DNA of 64,000 nucleotides from RYN-133 sp036497285. Its GTDB lineage: Bacteria > Actinomycetota > Actinomycetes > Mycobacteriales > Jatrophihabitantaceae. Both the position numbers and the translations under genes were made by a program. The notes beneath the pieces were generated by a model. The model saw only the letters and a program-made list of their open reading frames with translations. It was not told where the DNA came from and did no database searches. The stretch is from assembly GCA_036497285.1 (NCBI GenBank), contig DASXJR010000077.1, forward strand, positions 1 through 64,000, read 5' to 3'. Of this stretch, positions 19,154-28,633 are shown piece after piece. Each line of letters opens with the position of its first letter. Positions within the stretch are counted from its first letter, which is position 1.

Positions 19154-19411
19154 CTACGGAGGGGCGGGACGGAACCCGGTCAGCACACCGAGCACCATCC
19201 GGTTGTCCAACTCGGAGCCCTCCCCCGGCAGCTCACACGTGATCAGCGCGAGGTCGTAGCCGGTGAAGGAGAAGCCCGCCAGGTCGATGTTGGGCAGGCT
19301 CACGATCCGAACGACCCGATAACTGAAGCGTCCGTTGGGCGAACCCAGCAGGACCGGATCACCCAGGTGGACCTCCGCCTCGACACCGGCGCTCGTGCTG
19401 TGATGTGCCAC
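19154..19411 (-). pseudogene. Sortase C-terminal remnant
   Basis: About 85 residues resemble the second half of a sortase. AHHS fits the catalytic-His region, LGDPVLL and FSYRVVRIV the following strands, LALITCEL the active-site Cys and NRMVLGVL the active-site Arg. The N-terminal half, with any signal or membrane anchor, is missing. The region just upstream (19440-19510) is poorer in G/C and does not have coding-like third positions, so I read it as a truncated gene. A short expressed protein starting at GTG 19411 or further upstream (frame open to 19510) cannot be excluded. Confidence 0.5.
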
Positions 19412-19585
19412 GGTCGGCGCCCGCCGACCTGGGGCCGAAACCCGGCGCCGATACCTGCACTTTGACGCAAGGTACAAGGAAGTTTCTGACCAAGACGTCA
19501 AATTGATCAACTACCCGCGGGGTCCGCGCGCCCGGTTCGTCCGGAAGCATCGCTTCGTCCGGTGGTTTGGTCTTGAAACGCGGTT

Positions 19586-19598
19586 GGGACACTGTCCC
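19586..19598. promoter_or_regulatory. 13-base dyad before a small membrane-protein gene
   Basis: GGGACA-C-TGTCCC, a perfect palindrome about a single base, located 7 bases before the AAGGAG ribosome-binding site of the gene at 19618. It is placed where an operator could block transcription or translation. No regulator is identified. Confidence 0.3.
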
Positions 19599-19617
19599 TG
19601 GAAAGAAGGAGTTGCGA

Positions 19618-20001
19618 ATGACCTCAGACGAGCGCGAGCCGGATGTGCCCGCCGCGGCACAGGCGCCGCCGGCGCCGGCGAATCCGTTCGTTCCGCGGTA
19701 CCGCGAGCCATGGATCAACCCTTCCAAGCGCACGCCCGCGATCCTGATCGCCGCCGGGTCGGCGGTCGTCCTGCTCGTTGTCGGGCTTGTGATCGGCCTG
19801 GGTCTCGGTGGAGGTGACCGCCACGGGTTCGGTCCGCGCTCGGAGATACGGCCCGCATACGGCCACGTCCTGCCCGGTCACGGCTACGGCAGGTGGCGGT
19901 TCAGGCACCCTGGATACGGCCCGGGCGTCGGTCCCGTCCAGCGGCCGGTCCGCCCGTCCGCACCGCCGGCGGCACCGGTGCCGAGTACGTCACACAGCTA
20001 G
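19618..20001 (+). CDS. Small single-pass membrane protein
   Basis: A 127-residue protein with an acidic/proline-rich cytoplasmic N-terminus (MTSDEREPDVPAAAQAPPA), one strong membrane segment near residues 42-63 (ILIAAGSAVVLLVVGLVIGL) and a Gly/His/Pro/Tyr-rich outer tail. The composition is that of many uncharacterised actinobacterial envelope proteins; no domain is recognised. AAGGAG sits 7 bases before the ATG. It precedes glgX in the same direction with a 92-base gap, so co-transcription is possible but unproven. Confidence 0.7.
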   Translation: MTSDEREPDVPAAAQAPPAPANPFVPRYREPWINPSKRTPAILIAAGSAVVLLVVGLVIGLGLGGGDRHGFGPRSEIRPAYGHVLPGHGYGRWRFRHPGYGPGVGPVQRPVRPSAPPAAPVPSTSHS

Positions 20002-20093
20002 GACACGGTTTCGCACCGCCCCTCCGTCCGCGCGCGTGACGATCTGGGTAGGCAGGACAGAGCTGTCTGAGCTGATTGATCGGAAGGAACTGT

Positions 20094-22205
20094 ATGGAGA
20101 TCTGGCCCGGCGCGGCGTACCCCTTGGGCGCGTCCTACGACGGTTCAGGCACCAATTTCGCCCTGTTCAGCGAGGTCGCCGAACGGGTCGAACTCTGCCT
20201 CTTCTCGCCAACCGGCGAAGAGACCCGGCTGGAACTGCCCGAGGTCGACGGCTTCGTCTGGCACGCCTTCCTGCCGGGCGTCGAGCCGGGACAGCGATAC
20301 GGCTACCGCGTGTACGGGCCGAGCGACCCGTCGCGCGGACTGCGCTGCAACCCGAACAAGCTGCTGCTCGACCCGTACGCGAAGGCGATCGACGGCACTA
20401 TCGAGTGGGACGAGTCGCTGTTCGGGTACCACTTCGGTGACCCGGACAGCTTCAACGAGGACGACTCAGCGGCGCACATGCCCAAGTGTGTCGTGATCAA
20501 TCCGTTCTTCGACTGGGTCAACGACCGCTCACCGCGCCACCCGTACGCCGAGTCGGTGATCTACGAGGCGCACGTGAAGGGCATGACCGAGCTGCACCCC
20601 GAGATCCCGGACGAGATGCGCGGCACCTACGCCGGCATGGCGCACCCGGTGATGATCGACCACCTCACCTCGCTGGGCATCACCACCCTCGAACTGATGC
20701 CGGTGCACCACTTCGTCAACGACTCGTTCCTGGTCGACAAGGGACTCTCGAACTACTGGGGCTACAACACCATCGGGTTCTTCGCGCCCGATTCGAAGTA
20801 CTCCTCCAGCGCCAACCCCGGCGGCCAGGTGCAGGAATTCAAGGCGATGGTGCGCACGCTGCACGAAGCAGGTATCGAGGTCATCCTCGACGTCGTCTAC
20901 AACCACACCGGCGAGGGCAACCACTTCGGCCCGACGTTGTCCTTCCGTGGCATCGACAACGCCGCGTACTACCGGCTCGTCGACGACTCGCCGCAGCACT
21001 ACATGGACTACACCGGAACGGGCAACACCCTCGACGTCCGTCATCCGCACACGCTTCAGCTGATCATGGACTCGCTGCGGTACTGGGTCACCGAGATGCA
21101 TGTGGACGGATTCCGCTTCGACCTCGCCGCCACCCTCGCGCGCGGGTTGTACGACGTCGACCGGTTGTCGTCGTTCTTCGACCTGGTGCAGCAGGACCCG
21201 GTGGTCAGCCAGGTGAAGCTGATCGCCGAGCCGTGGGACGTCGGCCCCGGTGGTTATCAGGTGGGGAACTTCCCGCCGCAATGGACGGAGTGGAACGGCA
21301 AGTACCGCGACACGGTCCGCGACTTCTGGCGTGGCGAGCCCGCCACGATCGGCGAATTCGCCGCGCGCATCACCGGGTCGGCCGACTTGTACGAGACGTC
21401 CGCCCGCCGCCCCGTTGCCTCGATCAACTTCGTGACCGCGCACGACGGGTTCACCCTGCGCGATCTCGTGTCGTACAACGAGAAGCACAACGAGAACAAC
21501 AAGGACGGCAACAACGACGGCGAGAGCCACAACCGCTCGTGGAACTGCGGCGTCGAGGGTGAGACCGACGACGCGAGGATCCTGGCGTTGCGCGCGCAGC
21601 AGCAACGCAACTTCATCGCCACCATGTTCATCAGCCAGGGCGTGCCGATGATCTGCCACGGCGACGAGATCGGCCGGACCCAGAACGGCAACAACAACGG
21701 CTACTGCCAGGACAACCAGATCACGTGGGTCGACTGGGACAAGGTCGATGTCGACCTGCTCGCGTTCACCCGCCAACTCACGGCGTTGCGCCGCGAGCAC
21801 CCGGTGTTCCGCCGCCGCCGGTTCTTCGACGGACGTCCGGTGCGCCGCCGTGGCCGGACCGGCCTGCCCGACATCCAGTGGTTCCAGCCGGACGGAACCG
21901 AGATGACCGAGGAGGACTGGGGATCCGGCTTCGGCCGTTCGGTCGCCATGTTTCTGAACGGCCAGGGCATCCCCGACCGTGACACCCGCGGGCAACGGGT
22001 GATCGACGACTCGTTCTACCTCGCCTTCAGCGCGCACGACGAGGCCATCGACTTCACCCTGCCGGCCGACGAATACGGCGCAGCGTGGGAGATAGTCATC
22101 GACACGGTCGACGGCGTCGACGAGGATCTGCCCGCGGTCGTAGCGGCCGGGGCGAGCGTGCCGATCGGGCCGCGCGCAATCGTGATCCTGCGTCGCGCAG
22201 ACTGA
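20094..22205 (+). CDS. glgX: Glycogen debranching enzyme
   Basis: A 703-residue GH13 isoamylase-type enzyme that removes alpha-1,6 branches from glycogen. An N-terminal starch-binding (CBM48-like) domain begins PGAAYPLGASYDGSGTNFAL. Catalytic residues: nucleophile Asp about 343 in FRFDLA, acid/base Glu about 379 in IAEPWD, and transition-state Asp about 451 in TAHDGF. GGAAGGAA lies just before the ATG. First of a glgX-treY-treZ set, in which debranched maltodextrin becomes substrate for the trehalose pathway; the role matches the TreX name used in such clusters. 8 bases separate it from treY. Confidence 0.95.
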   Translation: MEIWPGAAYPLGASYDGSGTNFALFSEVAERVELCLFSPTGEETRLELPEVDGFVWHAFLPGVEPGQRYGYRVYGPSDPSRGLRCNPNKLLLDPYAKAIDGTIEWDESLFGYHFGDPDSFNEDDSAAHMPKCVVINPFFDWVNDRSPRHPYAESVIYEAHVKGMTELHPEIPDEMRGTYAGMAHPVMIDHLTSLGITTLELMPVHHFVNDSFLVDKGLSNYWGYNTIGFFAPDSKYSSSANPGGQVQEFKAMVRTLHEAGIEVILDVVYNHTGEGNHFGPTLSFRGIDNAAYYRLVDDSPQHYMDYTGTGNTLDVRHPHTLQLIMDSLRYWVTEMHVDGFRFDLAATLARGLYDVDRLSSFFDLVQQDPVVSQVKLIAEPWDVGPGGYQVGNFPPQWTEWNGKYRDTVRDFWRGEPATIGEFAARITGSADLYETSARRPVASINFVTAHDGFTLRDLVSYNEKHNENNKDGNNDGESHNRSWNCGVEGETDDARILALRAQQQRNFIATMFISQGVPMICHGDEIGRTQNGNNNGYCQDNQITWVDWDKVDVDLLAFTRQLTALRREHPVFRRRRFFDGRPVRRRGRTGLPDIQWFQPDGTEMTEEDWGSGFGRSVAMFLNGQGIPDRDTRGQRVIDDSFYLAFSAHDEAIDFTLPADEYGAAWEIVIDTVDGVDEDLPAVVAAGASVPIGPRAIVILRRAD

Positions 22206-22213
22206 TACAAGCG

Positions 22214-24487
22214 ATGATCACTTCTAGCTACCGCCTGCAGATCCGTCCGTCCTTCGATCTGCACGCGGCTGCGGACCTGTGCGACTACCTGGCCACGCTC
22301 GGTGTCGGTGCCGCGTACTTCTCCCCGCTGCTGCCGTCGGCGAAGGGATCCGACCACGGCTACGACGTGGTTCGGTTCGACGCGGTCGACCCGGCCCGCG
22401 GCGGCCTGGACGGCTGGACCCGGGCGCTTGCCGCGGCGCGGTCGCGCGGCCTCGGCATCGTCGTCGACATCGTGCCTAACCACACCGGTGTCGCGACGCC
22501 GGCGGAGAACCCCGCATGGTGGAGCGTGCTGCAACTCGGTGCGGAGTCGCCATACGCGGAATGGTTCGACATCGAGTGGACGCAGGGCAAGCTGCTGCTG
22601 CCGGTGCTGGGCGACGAATTCGACCCGTCCGAGTTGACGATCGAGAACGGCGAGCTGCACTACTACGAGCACCGGTTCCCGATCGCCCCGAACACCGGTC
22701 CGGACGAGGCCGGTGGCAGCCCGTCCGAGGTCGCGGCGCGGCAGCACTACGAGCTGGTGAACTTCCGCCGCGCGGACACCGACCAGAACTACCGACGCTT
22801 CTTCGCCGTGGTGACGCTCGCCGGACTGCGGGTCGAGGACCACGCCGTGTTCGAGGCGACCCACCAACAGATCCGCCGATGGGTGCGCGACGACGGCATC
22901 GACGGGCTGCGGGTCGACCACCCGGACGGGCTGGCCGACCCGGTGGGCTACATGCACGCGCTGCGCGACCTCGCAGGCCCCACTGCCTGGCTCACGGTCG
23001 AGAAGATCCTCGAGCCGGGCGAGGCACTGCCCGAGTCGTGGCCGGTCGACGGCACCACGGGATACGACGCGCTGGCCGAGGTGCAGCACCTGTTCGTCGA
23101 CTCGTCGGCCGAAGCCACCTTCGACACGCTCTACAAGGAGCTCACCGGCGACACCCGCACCTTCCACGAGCATGTCGAGGCCGGCAAGCGGGCGGCGGTG
23201 GAAACCATCCTGCAGGCCGAGGTGACCCGGCTGGCCCGGCTCGCACCCGGCGTCGAGAACGCACCCGAGGCGCTCGCCGAACTCGTCGTGCACTTCCCCG
23301 TGTACCGCTCCTATCTGCCCGACGGCGCCGAGCACCTCGCCCACGCGATCAACGCGGCGCGTGACGCCCGTCCCGATCTGACCGAGGCCATCGGCACGCT
23401 CGCCGCCCGCTTGGCCGACCCTGCCGACGAGTTGTGCGTGCGCTTCCAGCAGGTCACCGGTGCGGTCATGGCCAAGGGCGTCGAGGACACCGCCTACTAC
23501 CGGTACACCCGGTTCATCGCCCTGAACGAGGTCGGCGGCAACCCGGGTCAATTCGGGTCCTCGCTCGAGGACTTCCACGCCGCGCAGGACATGCGACAGG
23601 AAGCGTGGCCGCGCAGCATGACGACGCTGTCGACGCACGACACCAAGCGCGGCGAGGACGTCCGGGCCCGACTTGCGGTCGTGACCGAGCTGGCGGACGA
23701 GTGGGCCGAGCTGGTCCGGACGTTGATGCGACAGGTGCACGTTCCGGACCCGACGTTCGGTTACCTGCTGTGGCAGACCTTCGTCGGCGCCGGCCTGATC
23801 GAGCGAGAGCGCATGCACGCCTACGCGGAGAAGGCGATGCGCGAGGCAGCCCAAGGCACCACGTGGGTCGATCAGAACGCCCCGTTCGAGCAGGCGGTGC
23901 ACGCCGCCGTCGACTGCGCGTACGACGACAGCGCCGTGCGTGATCCGCTCGAGCGGTTCATCGCGCGGATCACACCGTACGGCTGGACGAACTCGCTCGC
24001 CCAGAAGCTGGTGCAGCTGACGATGCCCGGCGTGCCGGACATCTACCAGGGCACCGAGTTGTGGGAGGACTCGCTCGTCGACCCCGACAACCGCAGGCCG
24101 GTCGACTACGAGCAGCGGCGCATCCTCCTGGACAAGCTCGACCACCAGAGCGAGGCGCCCGCCATCTGTGCGGACGGCGTGGCCAAGCTGTGGGTGGTGT
24201 CGCGGGTGCTGCGGTTGCGCCGCGAGTGGGCGGACCTGTTCACCTCCTACACCCCGCTGGCGGCGCGTGGCCCCGCTGCGAGGCACGTGGTGGCCTTCGA
24301 CCGCGGCGGGGCGATCGCAGTGGCGACGCGACTGCCGGCGACGCTCGACCGTGCGGGCGGCTGGCGCGACACGACGCTGGAGCTCGGTAGCGACGCGACG
24401 GACGTGATCTCCGGACGGCGCGTGGCCGGTGCGGTCGCCATGGCGGACCTGTTCGCCGACTACCCTGTGGCACTGCTGGTGCGCTGA
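22214..24487 (+). CDS. treY: Maltooligosyltrehalose synthase
   Basis: A 757-residue GH13 enzyme that turns the reducing-end alpha-1,4 bond of maltodextrin into an alpha,alpha-1,1 bond. ITSSYRLQ at the start, YFSPLLPSAKGSDHGYDV, nucleophile Asp about 235 in GLRVDHPDGL, acid/base Glu about 263 in TVEKILEPGE, and STHDTKRGEDVRAR are the family hallmarks. It follows glgX by 8 bases and precedes treZ by 47. Cytosolic. Full length. Confidence 0.96.
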   Translation: MITSSYRLQIRPSFDLHAAADLCDYLATLGVGAAYFSPLLPSAKGSDHGYDVVRFDAVDPARGGLDGWTRALAAARSRGLGIVVDIVPNHTGVATPAENPAWWSVLQLGAESPYAEWFDIEWTQGKLLLPVLGDEFDPSELTIENGELHYYEHRFPIAPNTGPDEAGGSPSEVAARQHYELVNFRRADTDQNYRRFFAVVTLAGLRVEDHAVFEATHQQIRRWVRDDGIDGLRVDHPDGLADPVGYMHALRDLAGPTAWLTVEKILEPGEALPESWPVDGTTGYDALAEVQHLFVDSSAEATFDTLYKELTGDTRTFHEHVEAGKRAAVETILQAEVTRLARLAPGVENAPEALAELVVHFPVYRSYLPDGAEHLAHAINAARDARPDLTEAIGTLAARLADPADELCVRFQQVTGAVMAKGVEDTAYYRYTRFIALNEVGGNPGQFGSSLEDFHAAQDMRQEAWPRSMTTLSTHDTKRGEDVRARLAVVTELADEWAELVRTLMRQVHVPDPTFGYLLWQTFVGAGLIERERMHAYAEKAMREAAQGTTWVDQNAPFEQAVHAAVDCAYDDSAVRDPLERFIARITPYGWTNSLAQKLVQLTMPGVPDIYQGTELWEDSLVDPDNRRPVDYEQRRILLDKLDHQSEAPAICADGVAKLWVVSRVLRLRREWADLFTSYTPLAARGPAARHVVAFDRGGAIAVATRLPATLDRAGGWRDTTLELGSDATDVISGRRVAGAVAMADLFADYPVALLVR

Positions 24488-24534
24488 GCACAGGGCCTGT
24501 TACAGCCGCCGGTACACCGGGCAGGGTTGGCTGC

Positions 24535-26244
24535 GTGGACGTACGTGTGTGGGCCCCCGCGGTCTCGCGGCTGGCCGTGGTTGCAGCCGGCGAGCGGCAC
24601 GAGCTCGAACAGGTCGAGGGCGGGTGGTGGACGGGACCGCGCCTGGCACCCGGGACCGATTACGCGTTCCTGCTCGACGACGACGGTCAGCCGGTGCCCG
24701 ACCCGGCCAGTCGTTGGCAGCCCGAGGGGGTGCACGGCCCGAGTCGGGTCTACGACCAGAGCGGGTATGAGTGGCACGACCACGACTGGCGCGGGCGCGA
24801 CCTGCCCGGTGCCGTGCTATACGAACTGCACATCGGCACGTTCACGCCGGGCGCCACGTTCGACTCGGCGATCGAGCGGCTCGAGCACCTCGTCGATCTC
24901 GGGATCACCCATGTGGAGGTCATGCCGGTCAACGCCGTCAACGGCGTCTGGAACTGGGGATACGACGGTGTCGACTGGTTCGCCGTGCACGAACCGCTGG
25001 GCGGCCCCGACGGCTTCAAGCGGTTCGTCGATGCCGCGCACGGTCGCGGCCTCGCCGTGGTGCTCGACGTCGTCTACAACCACCTCGGCCCGTCCGGCAA
25101 CTACCTGCCTCGCTACGGTCCGTACCTGAAGAGTGGGCGCAGTACCTGGGGGGATCTCGTCAACGTCGAGGAACCCGCGGTGCGCGAGTTCATCGTCGAG
25201 AACGCGCTGATGTGGCTGCGGGACTTCCACGTCGACGCGCTGCGGCTGGACGCTGTCCACGCCTTGCACGACTGCTCCCCCACGCACATCCTCGCCGAGT
25301 TGGCGAGCCGGGTGCACGCGCTGCAGGACGAGCTGGGCCGCCCGCTTGCGCTGATCGCCGAATCCGACCTCAACGACCCGGTGATGATCGAGCCGCAGCC
25401 CGATGGCTACGGCCTCGACGCGCAGTGGGACGACGACGTGCACCATGCCCTGCATTCCGCCTTGTCCGGCGAGACGCAGGGCTACTACGTCGACTTCGGT
25501 CCGCTGAGCGTGGTGCAGAAAGTCCTCACCCGTGCGTTCATGCACGACGGCAGCTACTCGACCTTCCGCGGACGCAACCACGGCCGGCCGGTCGACCGCG
25601 CGCTCACCCCCGGGTGGCGGTTCGTGGTGACACTGCAGAACCACGACCAGGTGGGCAACCGAGCGGTCGGCGACCGGCTGCCGGAGATCACGTCCGAGGG
25701 GCTGGTCAAGGTCGGCGCCGTGCTCCTGCTCACCGCAGCGTTCACGCCGATGCTCTGGATGGGCGAGGAATGGGCGGCCTCGACCCGCTGGCCGTTCTTC
25801 ACCTCGCATCCCCAACCCGAACTGGCCGAGGCGACCGGGAAGGGCCGCATCGAGGAATTCGCAGAACACGGCTGGGACGTCAGCCAGATGATCGACCCCC
25901 AGGACGAGCAGGCCTACCGCAGCGCGATCCTCGACTGGGACGAGGTGGGGCATGGCGTCCACGCGGACATGCTCGGGCTCTACAAGCACCTCATCGCGCT
26001 GCGCGCCGCGGAGCCGGAGCTGACCGACGCCGATCTGCGCAACGTCCATGTCGACTTCGACGAGGACCAGCGGTGGCTGGTCATGCACCGCGGCGGTCTA
26101 CGGGTGATCGCGAACCTGTCCGCGCACGAACGCAGCATCGCCGTCGACGCCTACGAGCTGGTGCTCGCCACGGGCAGCCTCGAGGTCGCTGCCGGAAACG
26201 TGCTGATCGGCCCGGAGAGTGCGGCTATCGTGCGGGCACGATGA
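24535..26244 (+). CDS. treZ: Maltooligosyltrehalose trehalohydrolase
   Basis: A 569-residue GH13 enzyme that releases trehalose from the product of TreY. A short N-terminal beta domain begins VRVWAPAVSRLAVV; the barrel has GAVLYELHIGTF, nucleophile Asp about 239 in ALRLDAVHAL, acid/base Glu about 276 in LIAESDLNDP and Asp about 371 in LQNHDQVGNR. GTG start at 24535. Last enzyme of the glycogen-to-trehalose route encoded here; trehalose serves osmotic and desiccation tolerance and, in mycolate-bearing relatives, wall lipids. Its stop overlaps the next gene by 4 bases. Confidence 0.95.
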   Translation: MDVRVWAPAVSRLAVVAAGERHELEQVEGGWWTGPRLAPGTDYAFLLDDDGQPVPDPASRWQPEGVHGPSRVYDQSGYEWHDHDWRGRDLPGAVLYELHIGTFTPGATFDSAIERLEHLVDLGITHVEVMPVNAVNGVWNWGYDGVDWFAVHEPLGGPDGFKRFVDAAHGRGLAVVLDVVYNHLGPSGNYLPRYGPYLKSGRSTWGDLVNVEEPAVREFIVENALMWLRDFHVDALRLDAVHALHDCSPTHILAELASRVHALQDELGRPLALIAESDLNDPVMIEPQPDGYGLDAQWDDDVHHALHSALSGETQGYYVDFGPLSVVQKVLTRAFMHDGSYSTFRGRNHGRPVDRALTPGWRFVVTLQNHDQVGNRAVGDRLPEITSEGLVKVGAVLLLTAAFTPMLWMGEEWAASTRWPFFTSHPQPELAEATGKGRIEEFAEHGWDVSQMIDPQDEQAYRSAILDWDEVGHGVHADMLGLYKHLIALRAAEPELTDADLRNVHVDFDEDQRWLVMHRGGLRVIANLSAHERSIAVDAYELVLATGSLEVAAGNVLIGPESAAIVRAR

Positions 26245-27053
26245 TCGCGCCGCAGCAGTATTACGACTACCCGCCCCCGCCACCGCCGAGGGACACCAGG
26301 CCGCGTCTCGATCAGCTGATCGTCCTCATGCGGCAGCACGACCCACGACCGTGGGGCTGGCGCCCGGTCGTGCTACCCAGCGCAGCCCTGATCGTCGTGA
26401 TCGTGTTCGGCAGCCTGGTGACGCACTTCGTACACCCGCACAGCTTCGCCGCGGCCCTCACGGTCGTCATTGTGCTCACGACCGTGCTGTACGCCGTCTT
26501 GATCGTGGCGATCTGGGTGGCCGGCCGCGATCTCGCCCGTCGGTATTCGGGCTGGGGCTGGACGTTCGGGCTGCAGCGTCCCAAGTGGATGGACCTGGCT
26601 TGGCTCGCCGCCGGGGTGGGCATCTCATTCGGCGCACGGATCGCGGTCGGCGTGATCGCCAATGCGGCCTCGCACGGCAAGGCGCTGCAGCAGTCGCAGA
26701 ACCTCGTGGTCAAGTCGAGTTCGGTGGCGGTGTACGTGGTGCTCGGCGTCGTCGTCGTGCTGATCGCCCCGGTGGTGGAAGAGACGATGTTCCGCGGCTT
26801 GATGCTGCGGACCTTCATGCGCAGCTGGGGATTCTGGCCGGCGGCCCTGCTGTCGTCGGCGATCTTCGCGCTGTTCCACACCTACGAGGTCAGCACCCTG
26901 GCCGGAGCGGCGACGCTTGCCTCGATCGTGTTCACGCTCGGGCTCACCAACTGCCTGCTCGTGCGTTGGAGCGGCCGGCTCGACGCCGGGATCATGAACC
27001 ACATGCTCTTCAACGGGCTCGCGATCCTCGTCCTGATCCTGGTCAACACCTGA
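26241..27053 (+). CDS. CPBP-family intramembrane metalloprotease
   Basis: A 270-residue membrane protein with a proline/tyrosine-rich N-terminus (YYDYPPPPPPRDTRP) and about six to eight membrane segments. The CPBP/ABI motifs are present in order: VVEETMFRG (EExxxR), FALFHTYE (second motif His) and MNHMLFN (last motif). Related enzymes (Rce1-like) cleave within membranes; bacterial substrates are mostly unknown. It overlaps the treZ stop by ATGA, so it is translationally coupled to trehalose synthesis genes, which is not an obvious functional pairing. Confidence 0.85.
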   Translation: MIAPQQYYDYPPPPPPRDTRPRLDQLIVLMRQHDPRPWGWRPVVLPSAALIVVIVFGSLVTHFVHPHSFAAALTVVIVLTTVLYAVLIVAIWVAGRDLARRYSGWGWTFGLQRPKWMDLAWLAAGVGISFGARIAVGVIANAASHGKALQQSQNLVVKSSSVAVYVVLGVVVVLIAPVVEETMFRGLMLRTFMRSWGFWPAALLSSAIFALFHTYEVSTLAGAATLASIVFTLGLTNCLLVRWSGRLDAGIMNHMLFNGLAILVLILVNT

Positions 27054-27128
27054 CGCGATCAGCGCCCGCCGGCGGCGACTGTAGCCTCAGCCCCGCGCGC
27101 CAGATGATCACCTTTTCCTCCACGATGT

Positions 27129-27141
27129 TCGGTTCAACCGA
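27129..27141. promoter_or_regulatory. 13-base dyad upstream of the aldo/keto reductase gene
   Basis: TCGGTT-C-AACCGA, a perfect palindrome about one base, 78 bases before the reductase ATG. A shorter palindrome TCCTGCAGGA follows at 27155-27164. Possible operators; no regulator is known. Confidence 0.3.
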
Positions 27142-27218
27142 CCCAGACCGGACATCCTGCAGGAAAACCTGATCAACCACTCGCGGAAAGAACGACGGGC
27201 GATGGAAGGATTGTCGGT

Positions 27219-28256
27219 ATGGATGTCCTCGACCTCTACGTCCCGTCCCCTGACCGGTACGACGCCATGTTGTACCGCCGCGTCGGCCGCAGCGGTCTGC
27301 ACCTGCCGGCGATCTCGCTCGGGCTGTGGCACAACTTCGGTGACGACGTGCCGATCGCACGGCAGCGTGCGGTGTTGCGGCGCGCTTTCGACCGCGGCGT
27401 GACCCACTTCGACCTGGCCAACAACTACGGTCCGCCCTACGGAACTGCCGAGATCAACTTCGGACGGATCCTCCGCGAGGATTTCGCGCGCCTCCGCGAC
27501 GAACTCGTCATCTCCACGAAAGCCGGCTGGGACATGTGGCCCGGTCCGTACGGCGACCTCGGCTCGCGCAAGTATCTGCTCGGTTCGCTCGACCAGTCGC
27601 TCCAGCGCCTGGGCCTCGACCACGTCGACATCTTCTACCACCACCGTTTCGACCCGGACACGCCGCTGGAAGAGACCATGGGCGCGCTCGACACGGCGGT
27701 GCGGCAGGGCAAGGCGCGCTACGTCGGGATCTCGTCGTACTCGCCGCAGCGCACCGAACAGGCGATCTCGATCCTGACCGAACTGGGCACGCCGCTGCTG
27801 ATCCACCAGCCGTCCTATTCGATGCTCAACCGGTGGGTCGAGGAAGGCCTGCTGGACGTGCTGGGTGAGCACGGCGTCGGCTGCATCGCGTTCTCGCCGC
27901 TTGCCCAGGGCATGCTCACCAGCCGCTACCTGAAGGGCGTGCCCGCGGGATCCCGGGCGTCCAAGGGGACCTCGCTCGATCCTGAGCTGTTGTCGGAGGA
28001 CAACGTCAAGCACATCCGAGCGCTCAGCCGGATTGCGGCCAAGCGCGGCCAGACGCTTGCCCAGACGGCGATCAGCTGGGTGCTCCGCGACCCGCGGGTC
28101 ACCTCGGCGTTGATCGGCGCGTCCAGTGTGGAGCAGCTCGACGACAGCCTTGACGCGCTGCAGAACCTGGACTTCGAGGCGTCCGAGCTGAAGTCGATCG
28201 ACCGGCACGCGGTCGAGGGCGGCATCAACCTGTGGGCCGGGCCGAGCTCCGCCTGA
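27219..28256 (+). CDS. Aldo/keto reductase, L-glyceraldehyde 3-phosphate reductase-like
   Basis: A 345-residue NADPH-dependent aldo/keto reductase, TIM barrel. The catalytic tetrad is visible: Asp and Tyr in FDLANNYG, Lys in ISTKAGWD and His in IFYHHRFD. The stretches SLGLWHNFGDD and NNYGPPYGTAE are typical of the AKR14/YghZ (GpR) subgroup, which reduces L-glyceraldehyde 3-phosphate and methylglyoxal. The C-terminus GINLWAGPSS also fits. GGAAGGA lies 8 bases before the ATG. A detoxification role is inferred from subgroup. Confidence 0.88.
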   Translation: MDVLDLYVPSPDRYDAMLYRRVGRSGLHLPAISLGLWHNFGDDVPIARQRAVLRRAFDRGVTHFDLANNYGPPYGTAEINFGRILREDFARLRDELVISTKAGWDMWPGPYGDLGSRKYLLGSLDQSLQRLGLDHVDIFYHHRFDPDTPLEETMGALDTAVRQGKARYVGISSYSPQRTEQAISILTELGTPLLIHQPSYSMLNRWVEEGLLDVLGEHGVGCIAFSPLAQGMLTSRYLKGVPAGSRASKGTSLDPELLSEDNVKHIRALSRIAAKRGQTLAQTAISWVLRDPRVTSALIGASSVEQLDDSLDALQNLDFEASELKSIDRHAVEGGINLWAGPSSA

Positions 28257-28281
28257 CCAGAGGTCTGGCTGATCAGCGAGA

Positions 28282-28569
28282 TCAGATCCAACCGTTGCGC
28301 ATCGCCCATGCGACGGCCTGCGTGCGATTGCGCAGGCCGACGCGCGTGGTGAGTTCCTGCAGGATGTTCTTGATCGTGCGTTCCGAGTAGCACATCCGGC
28401 GTGCCACCTCCCGGGTCGACAACCCGTCGGCGACGAGGGTGAGCACCACGCACTCGCGCGGACGCAGGGACGGGACGGTGCTCGTCGAGTGCGCCGGAAC
28501 AGACCTGGCTGGGAGCACTGCGGTGTATGTCATGTCGATGAGGACGTCGACGACGTCGTCCTGATACAT
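28282..28569 (-). CDS. Small LuxR-type HTH regulator
   Basis: A 95-residue protein that is essentially a single LuxR/NarL-type helix-turn-helix domain: LRPRECVVLTLVADGLSTRE followed by RMCYSERTIKNILQ and a terminal AVAWAMRNGWI. There is no receiver or ligand domain, so any signal must act through expression or a partner. An alternative start is the Met at residue 13. It faces away from the neighbouring small membrane-protein gene. DNA target unknown. Convergent with the reductase gene across 25 bases that contain GCTGATCAGC. Confidence 0.8.
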   Translation of the reverse strand: MYQDDVVDVLIDMTYTAVLPARSVPAHSTSTVPSLRPRECVVLTLVADGLSTREVARRMCYSERTIKNILQELTTRVGLRNRTQAVAWAMRNGWI

Positions 28570-28633
28570 GGCTCATGCCGGCTCGGTCCCGGCCGATGTT
28601 TCGGGTGTGCGAAGGAACGGGAACTCTCGCGGC

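Noticed and set aside
22016..24286. Long minus-strand frame opposite treY
   Set aside because: It is antisense to a complete maltooligosyltrehalose synthase and shows no protein family.
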